A stretch of 64,000 nt of DNA, from positions 4,936,140-5,000,139 of the forward strand of contig NC_043741.1 of assembly GCF_004337985.1 (NCBI RefSeq). Reading direction: 5' to 3'. The notes beneath the pieces were generated by a model. It was not told the origin of the DNA and did not search any database. It saw nothing but the letters and a program-made list of their open reading frames with translations. The stretch comes from Pyricularia pennisetigena (lineage: Eukaryota; Ascomycota; Sordariomycetes; Magnaporthales; Pyriculariaceae). How positions within the stretch are numbered: position 1 is the stretch's first letter; every line of letters starts with the position of its first letter. Made by a program: the position numbers and the translations under genes. Of this stretch, positions 12,365 to 20,887 are shown piece after piece.

Positions 12365-14131
12365 TCAGTTCGACTGGATGGGACTCCTTCTCTCGTCCAA
12401 AAGCCAGGCTATTTCGAGCATGAGCCTGTAGATGTAAAGACCCTGATTCATCGGCGTCATAGACTTGCCATACCACTCCCGCCCTGCTTCCGCAATGCTA
12501 TGACCAATCTTCTGGCCGTCCCCAGTCTCCGTCAGAAACCTCACAAGTTCTGGTAGGTCATCGGGGGGACTGCCAATCGGTATATAATGCAGCCACGGTA
12601 CAAGTCTGTCGTCATGCCACTCGCGGAAGATGGAGGCTTTCAACGGGCAGCTGTGTGATGCAAGGAATCGGTAAAAACGTCCGCTGTAACTGTTGCCGTC
12701 GACGTCGAGCACAAACTTGTACCGGAAGGGGCGCGATTCCGAATTAAGACTGGGCGACTTGTTGCCATCTGTCGGTAGACCGAAAAAGCGTCTTTGGGCA
12801 TCGCACGCACTTTCAGACGCGCAGCCCACGATCTTGGTCAGTGACACATCGTATACAGAAACGTCGGGGGCGCCGGCGTGGTAAGACTGCAACCCGACAT
12901 TGCTGTTAACGCCGCCATTGGTCAGTGGCGCGTGACGCAGGTACACAAACTCTCGTCCGGCGTAGCCTTGGTCCACGCCAAACGTTGCTAGCCTCTGTCT
13001 GTGCCCCTGCATCCAATCCTTGTCTGACCAGTGGCCACCCGTTGAGGACCCAGCCCAGTAAACGGCATTCTTCTTTTTGTTCCATCTTCTGTCCCACCAG
13101 CCGTTGTACAGACTAGTTCGTAAGCTGTAGTGCGTCGCTGGGTATAGTATGTCGGCAAACGGTACCGGCGCGGCTTGTGAAAGTATAGGCACTAGCGAGC
13201 CCATGTGCTTGAAAGTTGGAGGGGACATAAGAAGGCCTTGAGATGATACGTAGTTCGAATTCTGGCAAAGATCCTTGGCCTTGGCGACATCTTGGACTAA
13301 CGGCACTTCCAACGTCAGATCCGTCTCAAGTCCTGTGGCGATTGAATCTGTACTCGGAAGCGTGGCCAAGCCGTCAAGCAAGCTGCATGCACTTTTGACC
13401 ACTGCTGATATCGGACTATGCGAGAGATCCGCCCATGGCAAGACGGGATCGCTTTGGCTCAACGACGAGTTCGCTTTCTGGGTAACCAAGACTGAGGGCT
13501 CATCCAGGAAGTTGATCAGAAAATCGACATCTGGAACCAGGTGACGAGCACCGGCGCTGTCCAGCAGCCTTGTCAGTGGGCCTGCAAAATGCCGGCAGCC
13601 TTGATCAAACTCTTTGCGGCCATTGTTATCGCCAAACCTGCATCGTTCAACTCTTGGATTTCCGTGAGCTGCATCCTCCATGCGACGGCGTATATCGGTG
13701 GCACTCAGATGAGCGAAGCGACGGACGCCATGGGAGAGGATATCAAAGTCGTCGATGATGGGTGACCCTAACTGAATCGCATGTTGTGCCCACCCGCTGA
13801 AGCCAGGAGGAGGATCGCGGCGGTAACGTCGCTTGTATTCGATCGATGCATCTTCGGCAGTTCGTGATTGTCGCCGAATGAGATGGCCGAATCTTTGTTT
13901 TGCTCGCTGGTGAAGAAGTACGACGGGGTGGTTTTCCCATGTGCCTGGTGGCTCCGTTGTTCGGTATTGCTCACTGAAGCCAAACGATGGGAAAACACCA
14001 AGGTCGGGGAGGTCAAACGGCCAGCCATGATGGTCCGAAGTAAGAAGAATACTAAAGATGAAGACGGATACAGTGACCAGGAGGGCGCGTAATATCCTCT
14101 TGTTCATCTTGTGGCGGCCGAGGACAAACAT
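12365..14131 (-). CDS. GT90 (CAP10-type) glycosyltransferase
   Basis: A single exon of 588 residues. Residues 1-13 are short and basic, followed by a membrane anchor at about 14-31 and a luminal domain, giving type II Golgi topology. The C-terminal third carries the hallmarks of the CAP10/GT90 family: KFVLDVDGNSYSGRFYRFL, then a stretch reading SxCPLKASIFREWHDDRLVPWLHYIPI, interrupted here only in my description. The KFVLD-DGN-S-RF core binds the nucleotide sugar in this family. In Cryptococcus CAP10 acts in capsule xylosylation; in moulds GT90 proteins decorate glycans or glycolipids, and the acceptor here cannot be told. The ATG at 14131 starts the anchor; a second ATG eight codons later would also leave the anchor intact. 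Confidence 0.9.
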   Translation of the reverse strand: MFVLGRHKMNKRILRALLVTVSVFIFSILLTSDHHGWPFDLPDLGVFPSFGFSEQYRTTEPPGTWENHPVVLLHQRAKQRFGHLIRRQSRTAEDASIEYKRRYRRDPPPGFSGWAQHAIQLGSPIIDDFDILSHGVRRFAHLSATDIRRRMEDAAHGNPRVERCRFGDNNGRKEFDQGCRHFAGPLTRLLDSAGARHLVPDVDFLINFLDEPSVLVTQKANSSLSQSDPVLPWADLSHSPISAVVKSACSLLDGLATLPSTDSIATGLETDLTLEVPLVQDVAKAKDLCQNSNYVSSQGLLMSPPTFKHMGSLVPILSQAAPVPFADILYPATHYSLRTSLYNGWWDRRWNKKKNAVYWAGSSTGGHWSDKDWMQGHRQRLATFGVDQGYAGREFVYLRHAPLTNGGVNSNVGLQSYHAGAPDVSVYDVSLTKIVGCASESACDAQRRFFGLPTDGNKSPSLNSESRPFRYKFVLDVDGNSYSGRFYRFLASHSCPLKASIFREWHDDRLVPWLHYIPIGSPPDDLPELVRFLTETGDGQKIGHSIAEAGREWYGKSMTPMNQGLYIYRLMLEIAWLLDERRSPIQSN

Positions 14132-14479
14132 GAAGGGAGTGCGTTGGCGTCATGGGTGAAGGGATAAAATGCGCAGCGAAAGAGAGGCCGATCAAGTGAC
14201 TGCGTTTGATCCTAGTCGGTTCGAGAAAGGAACACGATATGGCGGTGTTGAGGAAGGTACGACAGGGAGAGCTGGATGGGAGTTTACATTTCTCAGGTTA
14301 TCAAAGATTGGGAGTTGACAAGTAATGATAGCAGAGTGAAACTGAAGTGAGTTGGGTGTCCTGGGCGAGGTCACATATACATGACATTGCGAGAGGGTGA
14401 TCGAGGCAGAAATAAACGATTGAACAACTAGAGTTACTAACTAATGCCTACTGCTGGAAGAAGGCAACGTACCCCAGAC

Positions 14480-15621
14480 CTAGACAAAAGTGCCACCTGG
14501 GTTGAGGTGGTCAAGAGAGGAAGGCGATCGACCCGTGGTACTTGCCGAACCAACGATCTCACCTACTTCTGTGAGCATGAACTTCTGATGCTGTGCCGAA
14601 TAGTAACATGCCTCGCTGCCAAGGTAAGCAAAGAGGTTTTGCACCACTTCTGCCTGGTATTCCGGGTTCGTTCGTAGTCCGACCCGCAGGCAACCCGAAT
14701 TGGGAATCAAAGTCGTAGTGCTCGATCGTTCCATAGGTCCAGAATCATTTAGCTAACGCGCCGTCTGCAACTACAACGACACGACTGCTCTTGGCACTCT
14801 ATCTAGCATTCCGATCCTTTCATGATACGTACTGCTTTTTACCATAGCGTTAAGCTCGGCACTGCCTTTTTTTTTTTTTTTTTTTTTCTCTCTCTCTTTC
14901 TGTTGTTAGATCAAGAAAGGGAAAGAATGACGGAAGCAACGGCTGAAAGCCAACGCCCCACATACATCGATTCCTCCAATGATGCCATGAATAAATACAT
15001 AATGAAAATATACACTGTCCTACTTTGGGGATGCGGAAATGGCAGAAATGTTCGAGACAAATTCCAACGCAAAGGATCAGAATGCCGACACGTCTCCAAA
15101 TTGATCGGCAATGTGTACCTCCGAATAATAACCATGTGTTGCTTTTATTGGCTTTACATTCCGTTGCGGTGTATTTGGCCTTGTCAAATCGCCAGTTTGC
15201 GACCAAATCCGCATCCAAGTCATTACTGGTCATCGCAGCGACGGAAGCCTGACCCTCGCAATTACCGTAGGCCATCCAGCCGACACCAATAATGTACCCG
15301 GACCTTTGGACTAGGTAAGGATACACACAGCCAGTACTGGGGCCACGAGGTTCAGAAATGGTGGCCCTCACGCCGTGCTGCTGCAGTCAGGCCACTGTCA
15401 CATCTGTATATACAGGGTGAGGCCATCCAGTTAGGGATTCGCATTGTTGCCGACGGCCCCGTGGATATCCACTTCAAAGCAAAATCAATGCAGGAAAGAT
15501 GATGATACTCACCGTCAGCGAACTAACTGACAACGTCCTGGGCAGGTAAAACAGTGGTCACGGCAAAAGTAAGCTGAACTGCTGTTTGGATATTCTCCGC
15601 ACAAGGAGCTTCGAGAGTCAT
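14480..15621 (-). pseudogene. Possible decayed secreted-protein gene
   Basis: Three minus-strand fragments read like protein but are not joined by an intact frame. The first begins with an ATG at 15621 (MTLEAPCAENIQTAV...), runs 32 codons to an in-frame TAG, and ends near a GTGAGT donor. The second (about 15390-14990) is open from just after a TGA and contains Cys-containing, Trp/Gly/Tyr-rich sequence such as SGYIIGVGWMAYGNCEGQ. The third (14734-14480) reads LIPNSGCLRVGLRTNPEYQ. Any splice I try keeps at least one stop. I recognise no family. This could be a disabled gene, or chance open frames in moderately GC-rich DNA. Confidence 0.25.
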
Positions 15622-15731
15622 GATTGATCCCGCACAGTCTTACTGTAGTTTCAAGGCTGGGCGTATTTCATTAGCTTACCTTGCCGTGGTTTGCAGTATG
15701 CTCGCGATCGAAGTTCAAGTTGACTTGTCGC

Positions 15732-15732
<1 letters not shown>

Positions 15733-15768
<36 letters not shown>
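15733..15768. repeat. Poly-A tract, 36 bases
   Basis: Thirty-six uninterrupted A about 90 bases past the stop codon of the Nej1 gene. On the Nej1 sense strand it is poly-T, so it is not an encoded poly(A) tail. Confidence 0.9.
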
Positions 15769-15769
<1 letters not shown>

Positions 15770-15854
15770 CCCTTTTATCACTCTTGCCAGGTTGGGCCTC
15801 AATCCTCATGTTTATTCGATAGCGTTGCGACGATGAAATGTTTTGCCCATGTTC

Positions 15855-17771
15855 TCAGAATTTTCTCTTTTTCCTCGCCGGCCCTTGTGCAGCTTTCTTG
15901 GCTAGCTGTTGCTGTAGCTCCTCCCGCCGCCGGTTCGCGCGCTCTTCTGACGTCTCCCTGGCAGCTGGCTCTTTGCTCTCTTCTCTGGACGCTGGGCGAC
16001 CTCGCTTGTCGCCCATGCCATCCCCTGGAAGCGCTGTCGAGGCTTGTTTTTGTGCGGCGCCTTTGTGGCCGATAGTCCCAAGTCTCCTGGCCGGCTTGGA
16101 GGCTTTGTTGCTCGGGCCAGGTTGTGCAGTGGCTCCCTCCGACTCAGCATCGTCTTCGTCTGCCGCAGTCTTGGAAGCCGGGTGGGGCTCTGCCATTTCC
16201 ACATCTTCAGCATAGTTGGCCGTGCTAGTGCTCCTGGCCTTGCCGAGCCCGCCAATCCGTCCAAGACCCCTTTTCTTGGCCTTGGCCGCTGTCTTTCGCG
16301 GAGGAAGCTCGGACTCGGAAGCATCTTCGGCTTCCGAGGCAGTCTCTGCATCATCGTCTGTGCTGGTGTTTCCGGCGGGCTCTTCATATCCTGATCCGGT
16401 CTCAGAGCCGGATTCAGTCGCTGCATCGGGGTCCACGTCGACTTCCGGCCCTGGCTCTGGCTCTGGCTCTGGCTGCTTCTTTTTTCCGATAGTCCCTAGA
16501 CGGGCCGGTTTGGCTGCAGATCTCGTCGTAGCCTTGGGTTTGGCCGGGGTCCGTGTTTCGGCTGGAGGATTGCTGTCAGGGATCTGGGTGTCGAAATCTT
16601 CATCGGCCTCACTGGCTGTCGAGGCATCATCGTCATAGGTGGGCTGTGGGCTTTTCGTCGTGTTTATCCCTTGTTTACGAGCAGGCATTAAATGTGGCGG
16701 CGTAGCTTGGACTTCAAAGTCATCGCCATTATCGTCGTCAGCGTCGTCCCCAGCCTTGCCGTTTGTGTGTTCTTCGTCGTCTTCTTTCCTGCGGTCTCTA
16801 GCCCACCGTTTCGAAGATGAACCTGGCGAGTGGGTCTTGTTCCCTTTGGGTTCGTTTCCAGACTTGTTTATCTCTACGAGCACAGCCTTTCCGACCTTGC
16901 CCGGCCCCTCGCCCAAGTCCTTCCACCAGTCGTTGAGGGCTGGAGAATCAGAGTAGTCGAGTGATGAGTGATGCTTCAGTCCCGAGCCGCCTCCAAAAAC
17001 GTTCTTGACAAGTTCTTGAACATTTTTGGGCTGCTCCGGTCCATCCAGCAAAGGATCACTATTCGCTTCCTCGCCAGTTTTGCCAATTTGCTGCAGAAAT
17101 TTATCTTTGTCATACGGTGCAAGACCCTTGACGCGAGCCTCGGCAAATGCTCTCGTGATCTTCCTCTTTCCAGAAGCTGCGAGGGCGGGAAAGATCTGAT
17201 CCAGTCTGGCGCCCATGCTGTCCAGTTTGTCGAGCACCTTGGTGATAACACCATCCTTCTCCTTGATGACGGCGAGGAGAGTCTCCATCTCCAGATGCCG
17301 AGCCATCTGCGCCTGGACCAGCGGCAGGACCAGCTCGGTCGCCACGGCCGAGGCACCACCGTGCTTGAGTTTGATGGGCCACTTGAGCGGCTGGAGGCCC
17401 GCGGGCAGGATGCAGGTTACCTCGAGGACCAGGTCGTTGATGCCACCCGTGGACTGCTCGGGCCCAGAGGCCAGGGCCAGGCTTGCGTCAGCATGGTGGG
17501 GGTTTTCAGCATCAAAGGCGCTGCCGATCCGGTGCAACAGCTCCTTGAAGTTTTCAGGGTCGTCGCTAGGGTCAATACTGGTCTTCTCCTCGAGAGAACG
17601 AAGCAGGATCGATCTGCGGTCAAGACGTTCAAGCCACACGTTGGCGAGGTCGGTGATGTATATCGAGTATGAGATGGGTGAAGTGCTGAAGGCGGCCGAG
17701 ACCAGTAGGTTGGGGACGGCGGGGTGTGAGACTGGGAGTGGGCGCCATGAGGCGTGTTTCTCGGGTGTCAT
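15855..17771 (-). CDS. Nej1/XLF non-homologous end-joining factor
   Basis: A single exon of 638 residues. The first 230 or so match the fungal XLF/Nej1 layout: a WRPLPV opening, a head with YSIYITDLANVWLERLDR and TSIDPSDDPENF, then a coiled stalk (about 165-210) with KEKDGVITKVLDKLDSMGARL. XLF factors work in the nucleus, bridging DNA ends with the Xrcc4/Lif1-ligase IV complex. The rest is acidic, Ser/Ala-rich and presumably disordered. It holds three spaced copies of an LGxIG motif (RLGTIG near 422, GLGRIG near 501, RLGTIG near 560) and ends in RKKRKF, a basic patch with a final Phe like the Ku-binding motif of XLF. The ATG at 17771 is the first in the frame. Family assignment is strong; the roles of the motifs are inferred. 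Confidence 0.88.
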   Translation of the reverse strand: MTPEKHASWRPLPVSHPAVPNLLVSAAFSTSPISYSIYITDLANVWLERLDRRSILLRSLEEKTSIDPSDDPENFKELLHRIGSAFDAENPHHADASLALASGPEQSTGGINDLVLEVTCILPAGLQPLKWPIKLKHGGASAVATELVLPLVQAQMARHLEMETLLAVIKEKDGVITKVLDKLDSMGARLDQIFPALAASGKRKITRAFAEARVKGLAPYDKDKFLQQIGKTGEEANSDPLLDGPEQPKNVQELVKNVFGGGSGLKHHSSLDYSDSPALNDWWKDLGEGPGKVGKAVLVEINKSGNEPKGNKTHSPGSSSKRWARDRRKEDDEEHTNGKAGDDADDDNGDDFEVQATPPHLMPARKQGINTTKSPQPTYDDDASTASEADEDFDTQIPDSNPPAETRTPAKPKATTRSAAKPARLGTIGKKKQPEPEPEPGPEVDVDPDAATESGSETGSGYEEPAGNTSTDDDAETASEAEDASESELPPRKTAAKAKKRGLGRIGGLGKARSTSTANYAEDVEMAEPHPASKTAADEDDAESEGATAQPGPSNKASKPARRLGTIGHKGAAQKQASTALPGDGMGDKRGRPASREESKEPAARETSEERANRRREELQQQLAKKAAQGPARKKRKF

Positions 17772-18616
17772 GGTATTGATATCTATAAGAATTGTTCCAT
17801 GAAGAAAAATAGTATTACGAGAGAGTGTAGCCCGGGGTATCGATGCTTCACAAGATTAGCGTTTGTGCAAGGATGACTGAGAGACGCGGTGGCTAAATCC
17901 GTTTGTTTGGCTCGTCTTTAAACGGCAAAACTTTCTTTAGGGGTATCAATACGAGGCTTGCAGAGCATTGACGCTTATTGGATTACAATGGAACCCTCGA
18001 GCAAATGAGGGACCGATAGTCCACTGAGATAGAGGTCACACAAACTATCAGGCAAAGGCGTCCGTCGCGAACGGTGCAGTTGCTTGATTTGAGCTTTGGG
18101 AGTTGATCGCGTCACTGGCGTGCTGGACGAGACAGCGGACCCACCTACTGGGTCAAGTTACCTTGTTCATTGGTTGACATTCATCACTGCTCACGTGATT
18201 TTTTTTTTTTTTTTTTTTCTTGTTTGGAGGCAGAAAGACAACAATCCAGCTGAGAGCTGTGCCGCTCTTTTCATGTACCAATCGACAGACAAACGAATCA
18301 TTTCGACAGCCGAGCGAAACCCAGTCACATCACAACCAGACCAGTGTTTACAGGAATTAGATGCATTAATTGTACTAACTACATGATGTCAAATATGGAA
18401 TTAATAGCAAAGAAATCACTCACAGTGCCCTGAGCATACCTTACTTCCTCACCAATGCACATTCGATATTTCGTAATGTCATGAATGACGCGCACCAATA
18501 CAACAACCGTCGTACACTCGGATCTCACCCTTGGCCTTCTCAATTTCATTGCCAAGATTACATGATGATATCTTCGATCTCCTTCTTCGACAGTATAACC
18601 ATTCTCTCGATGTATA
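17772..18616. other. Upstream region of Nej1 and 3' flank of the Gln-rich gene
   Basis: No gene is seen. It contains a T tract at 18199-18218. Because both neighbours are on the minus strand, the part next to 17771 should hold the Nej1 promoter. Confidence 0.6.
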
Positions 18617-20887
18617 TTACTGCCTGCGCTGCGACCGTCCGTTATTGGGATTGGAGTCCTGCTGAGGTCGTGTAGACTGTTGCGTCCTGGCAGGTTGTTG
18701 CTGCCCTGAGTTCTGCTGAGGTCGTGTGGGCTGTTGCATCCTAGCAGGCTGTTGCTGACTTGGGTTCGACTGAGGTCTCGGGTTCTGCTGAGCTTGGGTG
18801 AAGCTAGAAGGCTGTTGCTGCCTCGAGGGTTGTCGGGAAGAAGCGGCTTGCGGCTGCGGCTGCTGCTGTTGTTGACGTCTAGAGGCCTCGCGTTGGGCCT
18901 GTTGCTGCTGCTGCTGCCGTTGTTGTTCTTGTTGTCGTTGTTGCTCTTGTTGTCTCTGCTGCTGTTGTCGTTGTTGTTCTTGTTGTCGTTGCTGCTCTTG
19001 TTGTCTCTGCTGCTGTTGTCGTTGTTGTTCTTGTTGTCGTTGCTGCTCTTGTTGTCTCTGCTGCTGTTGTCGTTGTTGTTCTTGTTGTCTCTGCTGTTGT
19101 TGTCGTTGTTGTTCTTGTTGTCGTTGTTGCTCTTGTTGTCTCTGCTGTTGTTGTCGTTGTTGTTCTTGTTGTCGTTGTTGCTCTTGTTGTCTCTGCTGTT
19201 GTTGTCGTTGTTGCTCTTGTTGTCTTTGCTGCTGCTGCCGTTGTTGTTCTTGTTGCTGTTGTTGTTGCTGGCGCCTAGCAGCCTCCGCTTGTTGTTGTTG
19301 CTGCTGCTGTTGCCGCTGTTGCTCCTGTTGTTGGCGCCTAGCAGCCTCCGCTTGTTGCTGTTGTTGCTGCTGCTGCTGTTGTTGTTGCTGGCGCCTAGCA
19401 GCTTCATCCGCTTGTTGCTGTTGTTGTTGTGCTTTCTTGGCAGCGTCCCTGTCCGCTTGTTGCTGTTGTTGCTGTGCACGCCTGGCGGCTTCATCCGCTT
19501 GTTGCTGTTGTTGTTGCTGCTGCTGTGCTAGCCTGGCGGCCTCGCTGTCTCGGGCGGCCTGCGCGTCTCTGGATGCCTGTGCCTGACGCGCCGCCTCGGC
19601 CTCCCTGGCCAATCGGTCCGCTCTCTGCTGGGCAGTTTCTCCAGTCTGTGGCGTGATTATTATCGGACTGCTTCCAGCAGTCTGAGGAGCGACCTGTGCA
19701 GGGGAGTTATTGATGATGATAGGAGCCGGGTCCGCGGGCTGAGCGGCTTGTGGGGCGGGATTGACAACGATTGGAGAGCCCCTCGAGGATTGGCCGGAGG
19801 ATTCAGAAGCTGGCTGAGGAGCTTGAGGGACAGACTGAGGAACAGACTGAGGCGCAACGACCTGAGGATCGGACTGAGCAACAGGCTGAGGGATTGACTG
19901 AGGGGCAATGACCTGAGGATCGGACTGAGCAACAGGCTGAGGGATTGACTGAGGGGCAACGACCTGAGGATCGGGCTGAGCAACGGGCTGTGGAATTGAC
20001 TGAGGAGCAACGACCTGAGGATCGGGCTGAGCAACGGGCTGTGGAATTGACTGAGGAGCAACGGCCTGAGGGGCAACGACCTGAGGATCGGGCTGAGCAA
20101 CAGGCTGTGGAATTGACTGAGGGGCAACGGCCTGGGGATCGGGAGAAGTATCGGCCAGAGGTGGCGTCACGATCACAGGAACGGGAGAGTTGTCAGCTCC
20201 GGTGGGATTCACGGACTGGGGGGTAATGTCCCCAGGACCAGGCGGAGGAGGAGCAAAATCGAGAGGTATATTGTTTCCGACCAAGCCCTTCCTAGCCCGA
20301 CAATCACGTTCAACCTGCTTGTTCTGTCGCTGACATTCCTGCTTGGCGGCATCCTGAGTGACATTCTGAAGGGATGCCTGCTCCGTTAGGCACGTCTGCT
20401 CCCGGTTCAGTCCCTCTTCTTTGCACTCAATCTTCTCCAGTCGAGCTCGTTCCTTGCGATCTTCGTCCTTCATGCGTTGCAGTGTATCCTGCTCTTGCTT
20501 GAGCTTCTGCCGGGCTATTTCCCTGTCGGCGTTGGACGCGGCCGGGTTGGCCACGGTCTTGTTGTAGGCATCTTGAGCCTTGTCAACCTCCTGCTGCTGT
20601 TTGTCTTGGCGAGTCTTGGCGTTGAACGCCTGCTGTCGGATCTGGTCGTAGATGTTGTCCCTGGCGGCCAGAGCATGCGTGCCAGACTCGACACTGAGCG
20701 GCGCCACCATCGGCCGCTCCGGGTATCCGTGCACCCGGTCGAGTGGGTTCCGAGGCGGAGGCTCAACATTGTCGACTGCGTCCACTGGATCCACTGCATC
20801 CACTCTGATTTCCCGGATCACACCCGTTGGTGCGGCGAGGGCGGCAGGCGCCAGGAGCGCAAGGAGCGCTACTTTTACCGAGATCAT
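18617..20887 (-). CDS. Secreted Gln-rich repeat protein
   Basis: I take the ATG at 20887, which opens a clear signal peptide (MISVKVALLALLAPAALAA); the frame runs on upstream for 40 codons but that part looks like a leader. The product has 756 residues in a single exon. After the signal comes a charged, probably helical region (about 75-190) with four or five Cys, then a Pro/Gln array of about six 17-residue units, a Pro/Ser region, an Ala-Arg-Gln helix-like region, and a long Gln/Arg/Glu array that also has a 17-residue period. The C-terminus is Gln/Pro-rich and ends in RSQRRQ. I see no catalytic motif, no membrane segment and no GPI signal, so it is likely a wall or matrix protein. Function unknown. 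Confidence 0.75.
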   Translation of the reverse strand: MISVKVALLALLAPAALAAPTGVIREIRVDAVDPVDAVDNVEPPPRNPLDRVHGYPERPMVAPLSVESGTHALAARDNIYDQIRQQAFNAKTRQDKQQQEVDKAQDAYNKTVANPAASNADREIARQKLKQEQDTLQRMKDEDRKERARLEKIECKEEGLNREQTCLTEQASLQNVTQDAAKQECQRQNKQVERDCRARKGLVGNNIPLDFAPPPPGPGDITPQSVNPTGADNSPVPVIVTPPLADTSPDPQAVAPQSIPQPVAQPDPQVVAPQAVAPQSIPQPVAQPDPQVVAPQSIPQPVAQPDPQVVAPQSIPQPVAQSDPQVIAPQSIPQPVAQSDPQVVAPQSVPQSVPQAPQPASESSGQSSRGSPIVVNPAPQAAQPADPAPIIINNSPAQVAPQTAGSSPIIITPQTGETAQQRADRLAREAEAARQAQASRDAQAARDSEAARLAQQQQQQQQQADEAARRAQQQQQQADRDAAKKAQQQQQQADEAARRQQQQQQQQQQQQQAEAARRQQQEQQRQQQQQQQQAEAARRQQQQQQQEQQRQQQQRQQEQQRQQQQRQQEQQRQQEQQRQQQQRQQEQQRQQEQQRQQQQRQQEQQRQQQQRQQEQQRQQEQQRQQQQRQQEQQRQQEQQRQQQQRQQEQQRQQEQQRQQQQQQAQREASRRQQQQQPQPQAASSRQPSRQQQPSSFTQAQQNPRPQSNPSQQQPARMQQPTRPQQNSGQQQPARTQQSTRPQQDSNPNNGRSQRRQ
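18915..19260 (-). repeat. 51-base tandem array coding Gln/Arg/Glu units
   Basis: The DNA repeats a 51-base unit that encodes R-QQQQ-R-QQEQQ-R-QQEQQ (17 residues), with some copies shortened by one six-residue block. Copy edges differ by single bases, such as CTG/TTG third positions. Such arrays expand and contract readily, so length is probably variable between strains. Confidence 0.8.
19840..20142 (-). repeat. 51-base tandem array coding Pro/Gln units
   Basis: About six units of consensus PQVVAPQSIPQPVAQPD are seen. One copy carries a five-residue insertion (PQAVA) and the last is degenerate. The DNA copies are nearly identical, which suggests recent duplication. Confidence 0.85.

Larger units (their letters stand above)
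14132..15854. other. Intergenic DNA with a possible gene relic and a poly-A tract
   Basis: This lies between the divergently read starts and ends of the GT90 and Nej1 genes. Apart from the minus-strand relic described separately it contains a T tract (14867-14886) and a 36-base A tract (15733-15768). No intact gene is seen. Confidence 0.5.

Noticed and set aside
15733..15768. Poly-A as a retrotransposon tail
   Set aside because: There is no adjacent reverse-transcriptase fragment or target-site duplication, and similar tracts occur all over the window.
18379..19494. Asn/Ser/Lys-rich minus-strand frame over the Gln repeats
   Set aside because: It reads the Gln-coding repeat array in another frame. 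The Gln frame has the signal peptide and ordered domains.
18734..19531. Leu-rich plus-strand frame resembling a membrane protein
   Set aside because: It is the complement of the CAG-type repeats and has no non-repetitive content.
19840..20142. Regularly spaced repeats that might suggest a CRISPR array
   Set aside because: The units are contiguous, in frame and coding, in a eukaryotic genome.
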